Shown here: piece after piece, positions 34,861 to 43,310 of the stretch
Layout of the letters: every line of letters begins with the position of its first letter
Numbering within the stretch: the first letter of the stretch is position 1
The notes under the pieces: generated by a model
The model's database searches: none
The model's input: the letters and a program-made list of their open reading frames with translations, nothing else
What the model was told of the DNA's origin: nothing
Made by a program: the position numbers and the translations under genes
Source of the DNA: Mesorhizobium mediterraneum
Lineage (GTDB): Bacteria > Pseudomonadota > Alphaproteobacteria > Rhizobiales > Rhizobiaceae
NCBI RefSeq assembly: GCF_002284565.1
Contig: NZ_NPKI01000026.1
Coordinates: forward strand, 163,292-227,291
DNA length: 64,000 nucleotides
Reading direction: 5' to 3'

Positions 34861-35951
34861 TCCGCTGCCTCCACGGTGGGGCGCTCGAAATGGCGCCTGA
34901 AGACAGCGTCGGCCACAGCTGCCCTTAACGCGTAGGTATGCTCGGCGAGAACACGCCGAAGCGCAGCTGCGCCGATCGCCTTTGCCCGCCGGGGTGTGAG
35001 GGTCCGCATGATTTCGGCGACATCGTCGCCGTCGCGCGCCACCAGGATCTCTTCGCCAGGGACCAGGAACAATTCGACGCCGAGCCAGGCGTCGGTGATG
35101 AGGCATGCGCCGGCACCCGCAGCCTCGAAGACGCGTGTGGCAGGTGAAAAACCATTGGCGGCCATGCTGTCGCGGCTGATGTTCAGCACCGCCTTGGATG
35201 TGACGTTGAACGCATTGTGATCGCGCGTGCCGACGTGGCCGAGCCATGCAACATTTGCCGGAAGCTGCTTGTCACCCCAACCCGATCCGCCGAGCAGGAA
35301 ACGCTGATCGCGCGAACGGCTGGCCGGATCGAGGAAGAAGGCTTCGACGCGCGCTTCACGGTCCGGCAGGCGGTTGCCGAGAAAGGCGAGGTCGCAAGCG
35401 AACCGCGCATCCTTCGCGACAGGATGATGCGTTTCGGGATCGAGCGCATTGTAGATCGGCACGCACTCGGCCGCCCCCAGCGCACGATAGGCCCATACGA
35501 CCGGATCTCCGCCGCCATAGGTGAGGACAAGGTCGATCTCCCGCAACGCGCGGTGCAGGGGATGGTCCGGCTCGTCGCGCAACTGGCCCAGAGTGGCCGG
35601 TGCGTCGACATCCCAGAACACTGTCAGCGCATCGGAGCGGGCATGGTCGAGCACCGCGCGCAGCAGCGCCTCGTCCTCGAAGCCTACCCCGCTTGCCTTG
35701 ACGACGATGTCGGCTTCGCCGGCGCTTGCTGCCACCTGCATCAGCGCATGCGGGGTCGCCTCGTAGATGACGACATGGCACCAGTCCGGTGCCTCGATAT
35801 CGCGGTTCTTCTGCCTGTCGTAGACGTCCGGTTCATAGAAGGTGATCTCGTAACCGAGCTGGGAAAGAGCCTTGAGCAATCCGCGATAATAGGTCGCCGC
35901 GCCGTTCCAATAGGACGACAGCAGGCTCGATCCATAAAATGCAATCTTCAT
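34857..35951 (-). CDS. CgeB-like glycosyltransferase
   Basis: 364 aa. IAFYGSSLLSSYWNGAATYYRGL is the family opening and VFWDVDAPATLGQL, KAVLNISRDSMAANGFSPAT, RVFEAAGAGACLITDAW give the remaining motifs. More diverged than the 29394/33751 pair. Four-base overlaps link it with both neighbours, so translation is coupled along the run. Confidence 0.85.
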   Translation of the reverse strand: MKIAFYGSSLLSSYWNGAATYYRGLLKALSQLGYEITFYEPDVYDRQKNRDIEAPDWCHVVIYEATPHALMQVAASAGEADIVVKASGVGFEDEALLRAVLDHARSDALTVFWDVDAPATLGQLRDEPDHPLHRALREIDLVLTYGGGDPVVWAYRALGAAECVPIYNALDPETHHPVAKDARFACDLAFLGNRLPDREARVEAFFLDPASRSRDQRFLLGGSGWGDKQLPANVAWLGHVGTRDHNAFNVTSKAVLNISRDSMAANGFSPATRVFEAAGAGACLITDAWLGVELFLVPGEEILVARDGDDVAEIMRTLTPRRAKAIGAAALRRVLAEHTYALRAAVADAVFRRHFERPTVEAAE

Positions 35952-37081
35952 ACGACTGTCTCCTCTACGGCGATGGAATCGATGGCTTGGCGGCTGCCGC
36001 ATTCGGCGAGTACGTCGAACAACTCGTCCGCCCGGTGCCGGCACGTGTGTCGCGTCCGGATGGTTTCGAGGCCGGATTTCACGAGGGAGGCGGCCAGGTC
36101 AGCATCGTCCAGCACGTCGCGAAGATGACGGCCCATCTCGGCTCCGTCGCGCGCGAAAAGGAAGTCGATACCTGGCCTGAAGAGTTGTTCGACGTCGGCC
36201 CAAGGCGCCGAAACGAGCGGGATGCCGCAGGCGAGCGCTTCGAACATGCGGATCGTCGGGATTCCGGGCAGGCTCTCCCGATAGGGACGCCGCGGAATAT
36301 GGACGGTAACGCGATGCGCCGCGAATGCCTTGGGCACGTCGGCATTGGCAATCCAGCCTTCGTAACCCAGGCCGGCGGCGGCAAGATCGGCGAGCGCTTC
36401 GCGTGGATAGCGCACGCCATGGACAGTGCCGCTCAGGCCAAGTTGTTCCACCGGATCGATCAGGAATTCCTTGATTTCGGCACTGCGCTCGTCGTCGCCC
36501 CAGTTGCCGATCCAGATCACGTCGGATGTAGGGTCGATCTCCGGGTGCGGTTTGAACAGGCATGCATCCGCCGCTTCGTGCCAGGTGAAGGCACGTTTGC
36601 CCCAGCCGGCGCGAAGATAGCTTTCCCGCAACGCTTCGCCGAAGGCGAGCACGCCGTCATAATGCTCCAGCCGCAGAGCCGAGATCGCCTGCGTCGCCGA
36701 GACGGCGCGATGGTGGGTGTCATGGAACAGAAGCGTGAAGCCGCCTCCGTTGGCCTTGGCCCTGCCGATGCGCGCGACGAGCGCCGGGTCCGTCCATTCG
36801 TGCACGATCACCACATCGGCGTCGGCAATCCAGGTTTCATGATCGAAGGAGGCGTCGTAGGTTACCGGCATCAGCTCCGGAAAATCCTTCCTGAAGCGCT
36901 CGATCGCGAAGGGCCCTTTCTCTGCCAGCAGGTTCGAACGGCTCCAGCCGTCCGCCGGCTCCAGCGCGATCGCCTGGTGCCCGCGTGCAACGAGCTCCCG
37001 CATGATGCCGCGCAGGAAATGTGCGTTGCCGTGGTTCCAGTCGGAAACGACGGAATGGGTATAGAACACAAACCGCATCAT
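35948..37081 (-). CDS. CgeB-like glycosyltransferase
   Basis: 377 aa. FVFYTHSVVSDWNHGNAHFLRGI opens the protein; LLFHDTHHRAVSATQAIS is a histidine-rich middle segment; VTVHIPRRPYRESLPGIPTI and RMFEALACGIPLVSAPW form the C-terminal donor half. The most diverged of the four paralogues. TGATG junction with the upstream GT4 gene. Confidence 0.83.
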   Translation of the reverse strand: MMRFVFYTHSVVSDWNHGNAHFLRGIMRELVARGHQAIALEPADGWSRSNLLAEKGPFAIERFRKDFPELMPVTYDASFDHETWIADADVVIVHEWTDPALVARIGRAKANGGGFTLLFHDTHHRAVSATQAISALRLEHYDGVLAFGEALRESYLRAGWGKRAFTWHEAADACLFKPHPEIDPTSDVIWIGNWGDDERSAEIKEFLIDPVEQLGLSGTVHGVRYPREALADLAAAGLGYEGWIANADVPKAFAAHRVTVHIPRRPYRESLPGIPTIRMFEALACGIPLVSAPWADVEQLFRPGIDFLFARDGAEMGRHLRDVLDDADLAASLVKSGLETIRTRHTCRHRADELFDVLAECGSRQAIDSIAVEETVV

Positions 37082-38181
37082 CAGCGTTCCGCAACGGCCA
37101 GGGCGGCCCGATCGTAGATGTCGTGCATGGCGGCCGCTTGTCTTGCCGGTGAAAACTTGCGCGCCCGGCGTGCGGCGGCTTCGCCGAGCCGGCGCCTATA
37201 CTGGGCGTCGTATGAGAGATAATCGATGCATCTGGCGAGATCGCGTGGATCGTGGGCGTCGTAGAACATGGCCACGCCGTCCCACAATTCGCGATAGGTT
37301 GGGATGTCGGCAAGCACCAGAGGTGTAGCCGATGTGGATGCCTCCAGCGCGGCAAGGCCGAAGGGTTCGTAGACGGACGGCGACACGAAGATGCCGGCCC
37401 GCGCCATCAACAGACGCACCTCATCGTGGCAGACAGAGCCCAGAGGGATGACGCTGCTGAAATTGGCGCGTTGCCCATCGGCGCTCTGCAGCGGCCCGGC
37501 AGCGAAGACCGGCCATTTCGTCAGCGATGCCGCTTGGTCCAGCGTAGCTGCGTTCTTTCCTTCATCCCACCAGCGCGCGGCGGCGAGAACCACCGCTTCC
37601 CGCCTCTCTGCTTTTGGACCCTGCCGCGTGCCATTGCTGACAACGCTCAGGCCGGCGATCGGCCCGTAGCAGGCTTCGAGCATGTTGGCATGGCTGCGGC
37701 TGGGGGCGATTACCGCATTTGCCCAATCGAAACCGCGTCTGTTGCGATCCTTCTGCCAGCCCCATGCGCCGTCCACAGTCTGTCCCCTGACGGCGTGGAG
37801 CCACGTCACAACGCATGAATGCGAGACCGCTACGACCGGGCACGGCACATCAAGTCCCACGGCCTGCGTCGGCGCATTGACATGGACGAGGTCGATTGCG
37901 TAATCACGAACAAGTGCGCGCAGTTCCTGCGGCAACATTTCCAGATCGTGCTCATTCCGGGTCATCCAGTCCGGCGGTGTCTTGAGCCACGCCAGGGCCG
38001 CGAAAGCCTGCGCCTCCTTCGCCTGCTCCTCGGACGGCTCCGGGCCTAATCCGGCGAGCACGATGCTGTCGCCGCCGTGGGCCAGCTCCCGCGCCAGATC
38101 AAGCGCGTAGCGCCAGACACCGCCGACAGCGTCGACGGTCATCAGGATTCGCCGCGAGCGCCGGATCAGTGACTGCAACAT
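37081..38181 (-). CDS. GT4-family glycosyltransferase
   Basis: 366 aa. RILMTVDAVGGVWRYALDLARELA is a classic GT4 N-terminus, VIAPSRSHANMLEACYGP the linker and SPSVYEPFGLAALEASTSATPLV the E-x7-E donor site. ATG 38181 overlaps the radical-SAM gene by 16 bases; the ATG at 38142 (MTVDAVGG) is a possible alternative start. Probably uses a nucleotide sugar made by the other enzymes of the run. Confidence 0.88.
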   Translation of the reverse strand: MLQSLIRRSRRILMTVDAVGGVWRYALDLARELAHGGDSIVLAGLGPEPSEEQAKEAQAFAALAWLKTPPDWMTRNEHDLEMLPQELRALVRDYAIDLVHVNAPTQAVGLDVPCPVVAVSHSCVVTWLHAVRGQTVDGAWGWQKDRNRRGFDWANAVIAPSRSHANMLEACYGPIAGLSVVSNGTRQGPKAERREAVVLAAARWWDEGKNAATLDQAASLTKWPVFAAGPLQSADGQRANFSSVIPLGSVCHDEVRLLMARAGIFVSPSVYEPFGLAALEASTSATPLVLADIPTYRELWDGVAMFYDAHDPRDLARCIDYLSYDAQYRRRLGEAAARRARKFSPARQAAAMHDIYDRAALAVAER

Positions 38182-39458
38182 GTAGCCTCCAACTCGGCCA
38201 GTGCACGAGGACGCTTCTCCTGGATGTCGCTGAATGTCCGGAACGAGGCCAGGTAATGCTCATGGGCGCGCTCCCAGGCGAGATCGTCGGGCTCGCCCCA
38301 GATCTCGCGATAGCTGGGCGAACTGGGGTAGGGATAGAGCGGCACCGGTTCATTGGCCCACACACCGCGGTCGATGAGGTGCTTGCGCCAGTGATCGACC
38401 AGAGCGGGATCATCCTCGACCACGCCGATCAGATTGGCCTGGACGAACGGAACGTGACGTCGTGCGTTGACCAGCAGCGCAGCCAGTTCCTCGGTGCCCA
38501 GCCGGCAACGCTTCGCCAGCATGGCCCGGCCCTCCACGGTCAGGCTTTCGAGGCCGGCCTCGATCGAAACACAGCCGGCGGCACCCAGCAATTCGAGGAG
38601 CTCCGGCTTCCAAAGATCGATGCGGGTCTGCACGCCGAACTTGACGTTGCGGTCGACCAATGCCTCCAGCAGTGCCTTCTGCGGCAGGAAGATCTCGTCG
38701 ATGAAGTAGATGTAGCCGACGCCCTGTCCGATCAGGCGGTCGATCTCCGCCATGACCGCATCGTGGTTCCTGCGGCGGTAGGCGTCGCGGAAATCGATCT
38801 TGGCGCAGAAGCTGCAATTGTAGGGGCAGCCGCGCGAGGCCTCGACCTCCGCTCCGAAACCCACCTGGTTGTCGTCGAACCGGTGATGGTGGTGCGAATG
38901 GGCGGCAATCCAGTCGGACGGCCATTTGAGAGCCGGATGACCGACAAAGGAACTGGCGTGGACGCCGCCATTGCCGACGAGTTTTCCCTCGTGGAGATGA
39001 GCGGTGTGGGGCACCGCGCTCCAATCGTCACGGCGGGCGAGTTCCGCGACGATTTCTTCGCATTCGCCGCGCACGACGACGTCGACACCGAGCTTGCGCA
39101 GCGTCGGCGCCGGCGTCGCCGAGCCGTGCGGTCCGACAGCGACGGTGCGGCCGCCGCGCCCCGCGAGGCAGTTGAGGAATTCGGCAGGCACGCGCAGCTC
39201 GGGCGGCGCGCAACGCCAGAACAGATAGGTCGGCGCCGTGCTGACGACGGTCATGGCCGGTGCGAAGGCGGCGACGCGATCGGCAAGTGCCGCGTTGTCC
39301 AGCTTCTGGATTTGCCCGTCCAGCATCAGCACCTTATGGCCGTCGGCCTCCAGCAGGGCTTTCGAGTAGCCCAGTTCCAGCGGCAGATGCGGCTGGCGGC
39401 AGCCGAAATAGATACTGTCCTCATATGTCCAGAACGGATTGACCAGGGCGACTTTCAT
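38166..39458 (-). CDS. B12-binding/radical SAM protein (TIGR04295-type)
   Basis: 430 aa. The N-terminal B12-binding-like domain spans about 1-150 (ALVNPFWTYEDSIYFGCRQP, GHKVLMLDGQ). The radical-SAM cluster GCPYNCSFC (CxxxCxxC) follows near 215, then IDEIFLPQKALLEALV and GLESLTVEGRAMLAKRCRLG. From memory, TIGRFAMs names such proteins after a 'rhizo-twelve system', a conserved rhizobial neighbourhood with unknown product. It may methylate or rearrange a carbohydrate carbon. The classic DxHxxG cobalamin motif is not seen. Confidence 0.85.
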   Translation of the reverse strand: MKVALVNPFWTYEDSIYFGCRQPHLPLELGYSKALLEADGHKVLMLDGQIQKLDNAALADRVAAFAPAMTVVSTAPTYLFWRCAPPELRVPAEFLNCLAGRGGRTVAVGPHGSATPAPTLRKLGVDVVVRGECEEIVAELARRDDWSAVPHTAHLHEGKLVGNGGVHASSFVGHPALKWPSDWIAAHSHHHHRFDDNQVGFGAEVEASRGCPYNCSFCAKIDFRDAYRRRNHDAVMAEIDRLIGQGVGYIYFIDEIFLPQKALLEALVDRNVKFGVQTRIDLWKPELLELLGAAGCVSIEAGLESLTVEGRAMLAKRCRLGTEELAALLVNARRHVPFVQANLIGVVEDDPALVDHWRKHLIDRGVWANEPVPLYPYPSSPSYREIWGEPDDLAWERAHEHYLASFRTFSDIQEKRPRALAELEATCCSH

Positions 39459-40522
39459 GCCACGTACCTCGCTGCTTCAGGTTCGAGGCGATGATGCTGC
39501 AGCCAATCGGCGAGGTCACGGATACCGTCGCGCCACGAGACATGCGCTTTCCAGCCGAGCGTCGCTTCTATCTTGCGGGTATCGGCGACAAAGAAGGGCT
39601 GGTCGCCGGTACGTTCCCGGTCGTAGAGGATCGAAAGCTTGCGACCGGTCAGTTCGCCGATCTCCTTGAGCAGCATGCGCAGGCTGACGGCGTTGTTCGG
39701 TCCGCCGCCGAGATTGAATGCTTTGCCCCTGATGTCCTCGATCCGGGCAAGTGCCCCGCGATAGGCCGCAACCGCATCGGAGACATGAAGGATGTCGCGC
39801 ACTTGCTTGCCGTTGCCGTAGATCGTGATCGGCTGGCCGGAAAGCGCGCTGAGCAGAAAATGCGCGACCCAGCCCTGGTCTTCCGTGCCGAACTGGCGCG
39901 GTCCATAGATGCAGCTCATGCGCAGGACCGCCGTAGGCAGGTCGTACGACCTGGCATAGTCGAGCACATATTGATCCGCCGCGCCTTTGGAGCAACCATA
40001 GGGCGTGCAGAAATCGAGGCCGCAGGTCTCGTCTATGCCGTTGGCTCGGATGCCGGCATCGCAGGGCACGCACCGGTCGTCTTCTTCGCGCACGGCGACG
40101 TCGGGCAGGCCGCCATAGACCTTGTTGGTGCTGGCGAAGATCACAGGGATGCGCTTGCCGCTCCGGCGGGCCGCTTCCAGGATGTTGAATGTCCCGCGAA
40201 GATTGATGTCGAAATCTTCGCTTGGCTGGACGAGGCTCGTGGTGACGGCGGTCTGGGCGGCTAGATGGAATATCGCCCTGGAATGCGCCACAAGCGGCGC
40301 CAGAACGTCCGCATTCCGGACATCGGCGGTTTCCACGGCAAGTTGATTCCCGTGCTTCTGGGCCAGCCAAGCCAGATTCTGCTCAACGCCTGGACGGCTG
40401 AGATTGTCGATGACCAGTACCGGCATTCCATCCGACAACAGGCTGTCGGCGAGGTTCGAACCGATGAAGCCACTGCCGCCGACGATGGTAACCGGCGCTT
40501 CGCGAAAACCATCGGGTCTCAT
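39455..40522 (-). CDS. Extended SDR, CDP-paratose 2-epimerase-like
   Basis: 355 aa. VTIVGGSGFIGSNLADSLL is the Rossmann site, SPF-like region IFASTNKVYGGLPD holds the catalytic Ser/Thr, and YGCSKGAADQYVLDYA the YxxxK pair. GPRQFGTEDQGWVAHFLL is a signature of CDP-paratose/tyvelose epimerases. It therefore probably epimerises an NDP-sugar at C2. ATG 40522 overlaps the upstream stop as ATGA; the longer frame to 40597 is rejected. Confidence 0.87.
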   Translation of the reverse strand: MRPDGFREAPVTIVGGSGFIGSNLADSLLSDGMPVLVIDNLSRPGVEQNLAWLAQKHGNQLAVETADVRNADVLAPLVAHSRAIFHLAAQTAVTTSLVQPSEDFDINLRGTFNILEAARRSGKRIPVIFASTNKVYGGLPDVAVREEDDRCVPCDAGIRANGIDETCGLDFCTPYGCSKGAADQYVLDYARSYDLPTAVLRMSCIYGPRQFGTEDQGWVAHFLLSALSGQPITIYGNGKQVRDILHVSDAVAAYRGALARIEDIRGKAFNLGGGPNNAVSLRMLLKEIGELTGRKLSILYDRERTGDQPFFVADTRKIEATLGWKAHVSWRDGIRDLADWLQHHRLEPEAARYVA

Positions 40523-41625
40523 GACACCAGTCCCCGCTCTTCGAGTTCCCGTCTCATGTCGGCGCCGCGGTCGATGGCGACCGTATTGCGCACCCACGCG
40601 ACGAACTCATCGAGTGAATGCTCCAACAGCTGCCGCGGCTCAAATCCAAGCAATTCACGCGCCTTGGAGATGTCGGCGAAGCAGTTGCGGATATCGCCGG
40701 CACGCGCTTTGCCTAGGATTTCAGGCTGACGGTCCGGCACACCCATTGCGTCGGCGAGCAGCCGCGCGACCTCGCTGATGGCATAGGCACGCCCGCTGCC
40801 GATGTTGATGACGTGGCCGCGCGCCTGGCGTTGTTCCAATGCCAGGCGGAAGGCGTGGGCAATGTCGCGCACATGGACGAAATCCCGTTTCTGCTCGCCA
40901 TCTTCGAAGATCATCGGCCTCTGGCCGTTGGCGAGCCGTGAGGCGAAGTTCGCCAAAACGCCGGTATACGGGTTTGAAAGCGCCTGTCCGGCGCCGAAGA
41001 CGTTGAACAGGCGCAGCGCCACTGCGTCGACGCCATAGGCCTCGCCGAAGATCAGCACGGCGCGCTCCTGGGCATATTTCGTCAGCGCATAGATCGAGGC
41101 GAGATCGACCGGCTTTTCCTCGTCCGTCGGCAGCGGCGACAGGCTTTCATTCGCCGCCGACAGCGGGTTCCATTGGCCGCTCTTGATGTCGCTCGGCTGG
41201 CGCCGTGCATTGTCGACGCGCCGACCGTCCGGCGTGCCGTAGAGGCCCTCGCCATAGACGCTCATCGATGAGGCGACAACGATCCGCTCAACCGGATGTT
41301 TGATCAGTGCTTCAAGCAGTGTGGCGGTGCCGAGGTCGTTTGCGCCGACATAGCGGGCGATCTCGTACATGGACTGGCCGACGCCGACCTCGGCCGCCAG
41401 ATGGATGACGGCGTCGACGCCCTGGAGCGCCTCGGCGACAGCGTCGCGATCGCGAACATCGCCCTTGATCAGTTCGGCTCCCGCCGGCAGGCTGATCGCC
41501 TCGCCGCCGTGCACCTGTTCCAGCAGCGCATCGAGAATGCAGACGGCATAACCATGTTCGACGAGTTCCTGGACGACGTGGCGGCCGATGAAACCGCAGC
41601 CCCCGGTAACCAGTATGCGTTCCAC
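40519..41625 (-). CDS. Extended SDR, dTDP-L-rhamnose 4-epimerase-like
   Basis: 368 aa. ILVTGGCGFIGRHVVQELVE is followed by LEQVHGGEAISLPAGAELIK and VIHLAAEVGVGQSMYEIARY, the characteristic segments of dTDP-L-rhamnose 4-epimerase-type SDRs, with SSMSVYGEG and YALTKYAQE as catalytic residues. GTG 41625 is preceded by AAGGAG at the right distance. First gene of an eight-gene overlapping run (41625 to 32681), starting 34 bases after an EcfG-type promoter. Confidence 0.88.
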   Translation of the reverse strand: MERILVTGGCGFIGRHVVQELVEHGYAVCILDALLEQVHGGEAISLPAGAELIKGDVRDRDAVAEALQGVDAVIHLAAEVGVGQSMYEIARYVGANDLGTATLLEALIKHPVERIVVASSMSVYGEGLYGTPDGRRVDNARRQPSDIKSGQWNPLSAANESLSPLPTDEEKPVDLASIYALTKYAQERAVLIFGEAYGVDAVALRLFNVFGAGQALSNPYTGVLANFASRLANGQRPMIFEDGEQKRDFVHVRDIAHAFRLALEQRQARGHVINIGSGRAYAISEVARLLADAMGVPDRQPEILGKARAGDIRNCFADISKARELLGFEPRQLLEHSLDEFVAWVRNTVAIDRGADMRRELEERGLVS

Positions 41626-41659
41626 GACAACTCCTTGTGCAGATGGCCTTGGCGCCCCG

Positions 41660-41684
41660 AACTGTTTGACAAAAGGTTTGTTCC
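41660..41684 (-). promoter_or_regulatory. EcfG-type promoter of the main glycoconjugate run
   Basis: Minus strand GGAAC (41684-41680), 17 bases, GTT (41662-41660), 34 bases before the GTG of the rhamnose-epimerase-like gene. It should drive the run 41625-32681. Divergent to the plus-strand site at 41761. Confidence 0.78.
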
Positions 41685-41760
41685 CTCTCCTTCAACAAAG
41701 ATGGTTTGGGGTCCCTCACACCGAGGTGAACGCATCGCGAACAGGCCTTGGGCCTGCGCT

Positions 41761-41785
41761 GGAACATTGCAGCTCGTTTGGGGTT
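41761..41785 (+). promoter_or_regulatory. EcfG-type promoter for the 41903 gene
   Basis: GGAAC at 41761-41765, 17 bases, GTT at 41783-41785; the ATG follows after 117 bases. Confidence 0.7.
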
Positions 41786-41902
41786 AGGCGCTCATCTGGC
41801 CGTAATCGGAAGCAGCAGACAGGTAGTTAGTTGTCATCGAGCGAGACGCGCACACCAAGCTAGGCCTGGCCGGGACGCCCACAGGATCGAAAGGAGATTT
41901 CA

Positions 41903-42175
41903 ATGTCTGAATCGAAGACAACCACCAATCACGACGAGATCCGCCAGTGGGCCCAAGATCGGGGTGGCCGACCTGCGGTTGTACGAACCAGAGGCGAGGG
42001 CGGCATCCTGCGGATCGATTTTGGCGAGCCCGAGGAGGAGTTCGAAGCCATCGAATGGGACGAGTTCTTCCGGATTTTCGACCAGAACGATCTGGCCTTC
42101 CTCTACCAGGACGAAACCGGCGGCGGAAAAACAAGCCGGTTCAACAAATTCATCGAGCGTAACCAGAGCGGCTGA
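41903..42175 (+). CDS. Small conserved rhizobial protein
   Basis: 90 aa. HDEIRQWAQDRGGRPAVV, then GILRIDFGEPEEEFEAIEWD and FFRIFDQNDLAFLYQDET with SRFNKFI at the end, a plan I know from conserved hypothetical proteins sometimes loosely annotated as branching-enzyme-related. GAAAGGAG precedes the ATG. EcfG-type promoter upstream. It is divergent from the glycoconjugate run. Function unknown. Confidence 0.8.
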   Translation: MSESKTTTNHDEIRQWAQDRGGRPAVVRTRGEGGILRIDFGEPEEEFEAIEWDEFFRIFDQNDLAFLYQDETGGGKTSRFNKFIERNQSG

Positions 42176-42365
42176 TAGGGCTTCTACGTCAATGGTCCCT
42201 CGGTAGCTCTTAGGTCACCTTGCGTTTTGATGGAGAGGTTCACTCCAGATCATTGTGTTTGCATGCTTTTTCGGAGCCGTTTGTCAAATATGGAGCGGTC
42301 TTATTCGGACTCAACAGTACAAATCAGAGAGATCAGGGCCTCGGTCGTTGCCGATCGGTCGCGCT

Positions 42366-42962
42366 TCAGTGCAACAGGCTCGTTCCGCTCGATCTTGCGA
42401 CACTTCGCATAATACCGTTCAGCCAATCTTCGGTCGACACGCCGACCCGCCTTCTGTCGATCTCGCCGATGGCGCTCTCCAGCGTTCGCTCGACCAGCCG
42501 GTCGGAAGCGCCCACGTCGCCAAGAAGCAGACGCGCCGCGAGCCTGAGCTTCGGCAGAAGTGAAAATACATTGTCGGACAAGTTCACGGGAGGGCGACCC
42601 GCCAAGGCGGATCGTTCCGGAGGAAACAAGGCGTCAAAGATTGCGTAGCTATCCGACGATTTTCGAAGATTGCTGGCGTGACGCAGACGTTCCGGAATGA
42701 CGATGTCCTCGTCACCGCTGAAAAAGACGAAAGGCACGCCGCGGCGCATCAGTTCGTCGGCGATCGGAAACACCCGCCGGCCGTTGAGATTGACGTCAAG
42801 GATCGCGGCCTCAGCCGTATCGGTATGCGTAGACGCCTGCTCGACTGTCGCCGCAGGGCCGAGGACGACCGCGCCCATATTGCCGAAGTATCTCGCAAGA
42901 TCGCCGGCCAATAGCCAATCGTCTTCGACGATCAGGATGTGCAAACCTTGCAGGTCGCGCAC
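42366..42962 (-). CDS. Response regulator: receiver domain then sigma-region-2-like domain
   Basis: 198 aa from GTG 42962 (AAAGG eight bases upstream). Residues 8-115 are a receiver: HILIVEDDWLL (acidic pair), AILDVNLNG (phospho-Asp), VPFVFFSGDED and LRK (lysine). Residues about 138-195 resemble ECF sigma region 2: LPKLRLAARLL, then LVERTLES, IDRR and WLNGIMRS. Against the ECF sigma at 21684, 19 of 52 ungapped residues are identical. No region 4 follows. PhyR has the opposite order (sigma-like first, receiver last). One base separates it from the NepR-like gene. Confidence 0.8.
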   Translation of the reverse strand: MRDLQGLHILIVEDDWLLAGDLARYFGNMGAVVLGPAATVEQASTHTDTAEAAILDVNLNGRRVFPIADELMRRGVPFVFFSGDEDIVIPERLRHASNLRKSSDSYAIFDALFPPERSALAGRPPVNLSDNVFSLLPKLRLAARLLLGDVGASDRLVERTLESAIGEIDRRRVGVSTEDWLNGIMRSVARSSGTSLLH

Positions 42963-42963
42963 C

Positions 42964-43161
42964 TCATCGACCTTTCTTCGAGCGAGATTTCCGATTGTCA
43001 GTGGGGGCTTGTTCAGAATGTTGCTGCAAGGCTGCCTGCAATCGTTTGGCCAAAACCAGCATGCGCGGCGGAATGGATTCATTTCCCGGCAAACCCAGCA
43101 AATCCGAAGAGTGCAACAGCGTTTGTTTTGTCAGCTTTAGGTCAGGTGTGCGTTTTGACAT
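42964..43161 (-). CDS. NepR-like small protein, candidate anti-sigma factor
   Basis: 65 aa from ATG 43161; an EcfG-type promoter at 43189-43213 makes the GTG at 43173 less likely. ESIPPRMLVLAKRLQAALQQ matches the core of the protein at 22347-22532 and the NepR plan (Ile/Val-Pro-x-Arg then a leucine-rich helix). The tail is lysine/arginine-rich (NRKSRSKKGR). It is co-transcribed with the receiver-sigma gene, so the two probably form a partner-switch pair, the second binding this protein when phosphorylated. Confidence 0.65.
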   Translation of the reverse strand: MSKRTPDLKLTKQTLLHSSDLLGLPGNESIPPRMLVLAKRLQAALQQHSEQAPTDNRKSRSKKGR

Positions 43162-43188
43162 TGAAGTTTCCACAAAAGTCCCGACGTT

Positions 43189-43213
43189 AACGCCGTCTGC
43201 ACGGACTTGTTCC
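43189..43213 (-). promoter_or_regulatory. EcfG-type promoter of the NepR-like/receiver-sigma operon
   Basis: Minus strand GGAAC (43213-43209), 17 bases, GTT (43191-43189), 27 bases before ATG 43161. This would place the regulators under the sigma factor they are predicted to control, a feedback loop. Confidence 0.78.
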
Positions 43214-43310
43214 GGCCCTCTTGCACGTTGTATGCTGGCGTTCAGCCCGGTTGCGGGTTTTGGGTCGATTGGCGGCTTTGTCGTCTAGGCTGTTCAACCG
43301 AGGGCTTGCG

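Noticed and set aside
33751..35247. Long form of the CgeB-like protein starting at 35247
   Set aside because: The extra 129 residues are arginine-rich out-of-frame translation of the neighbouring gene; ATG 34860 has the ATGA overlap.
35939..37117. 392-codon plus-strand frame
   Set aside because: Antisense to a CgeB-like glycosyltransferase.
38169..39494. 441-codon plus-strand frame
   Set aside because: Antisense to the B12/radical-SAM gene.
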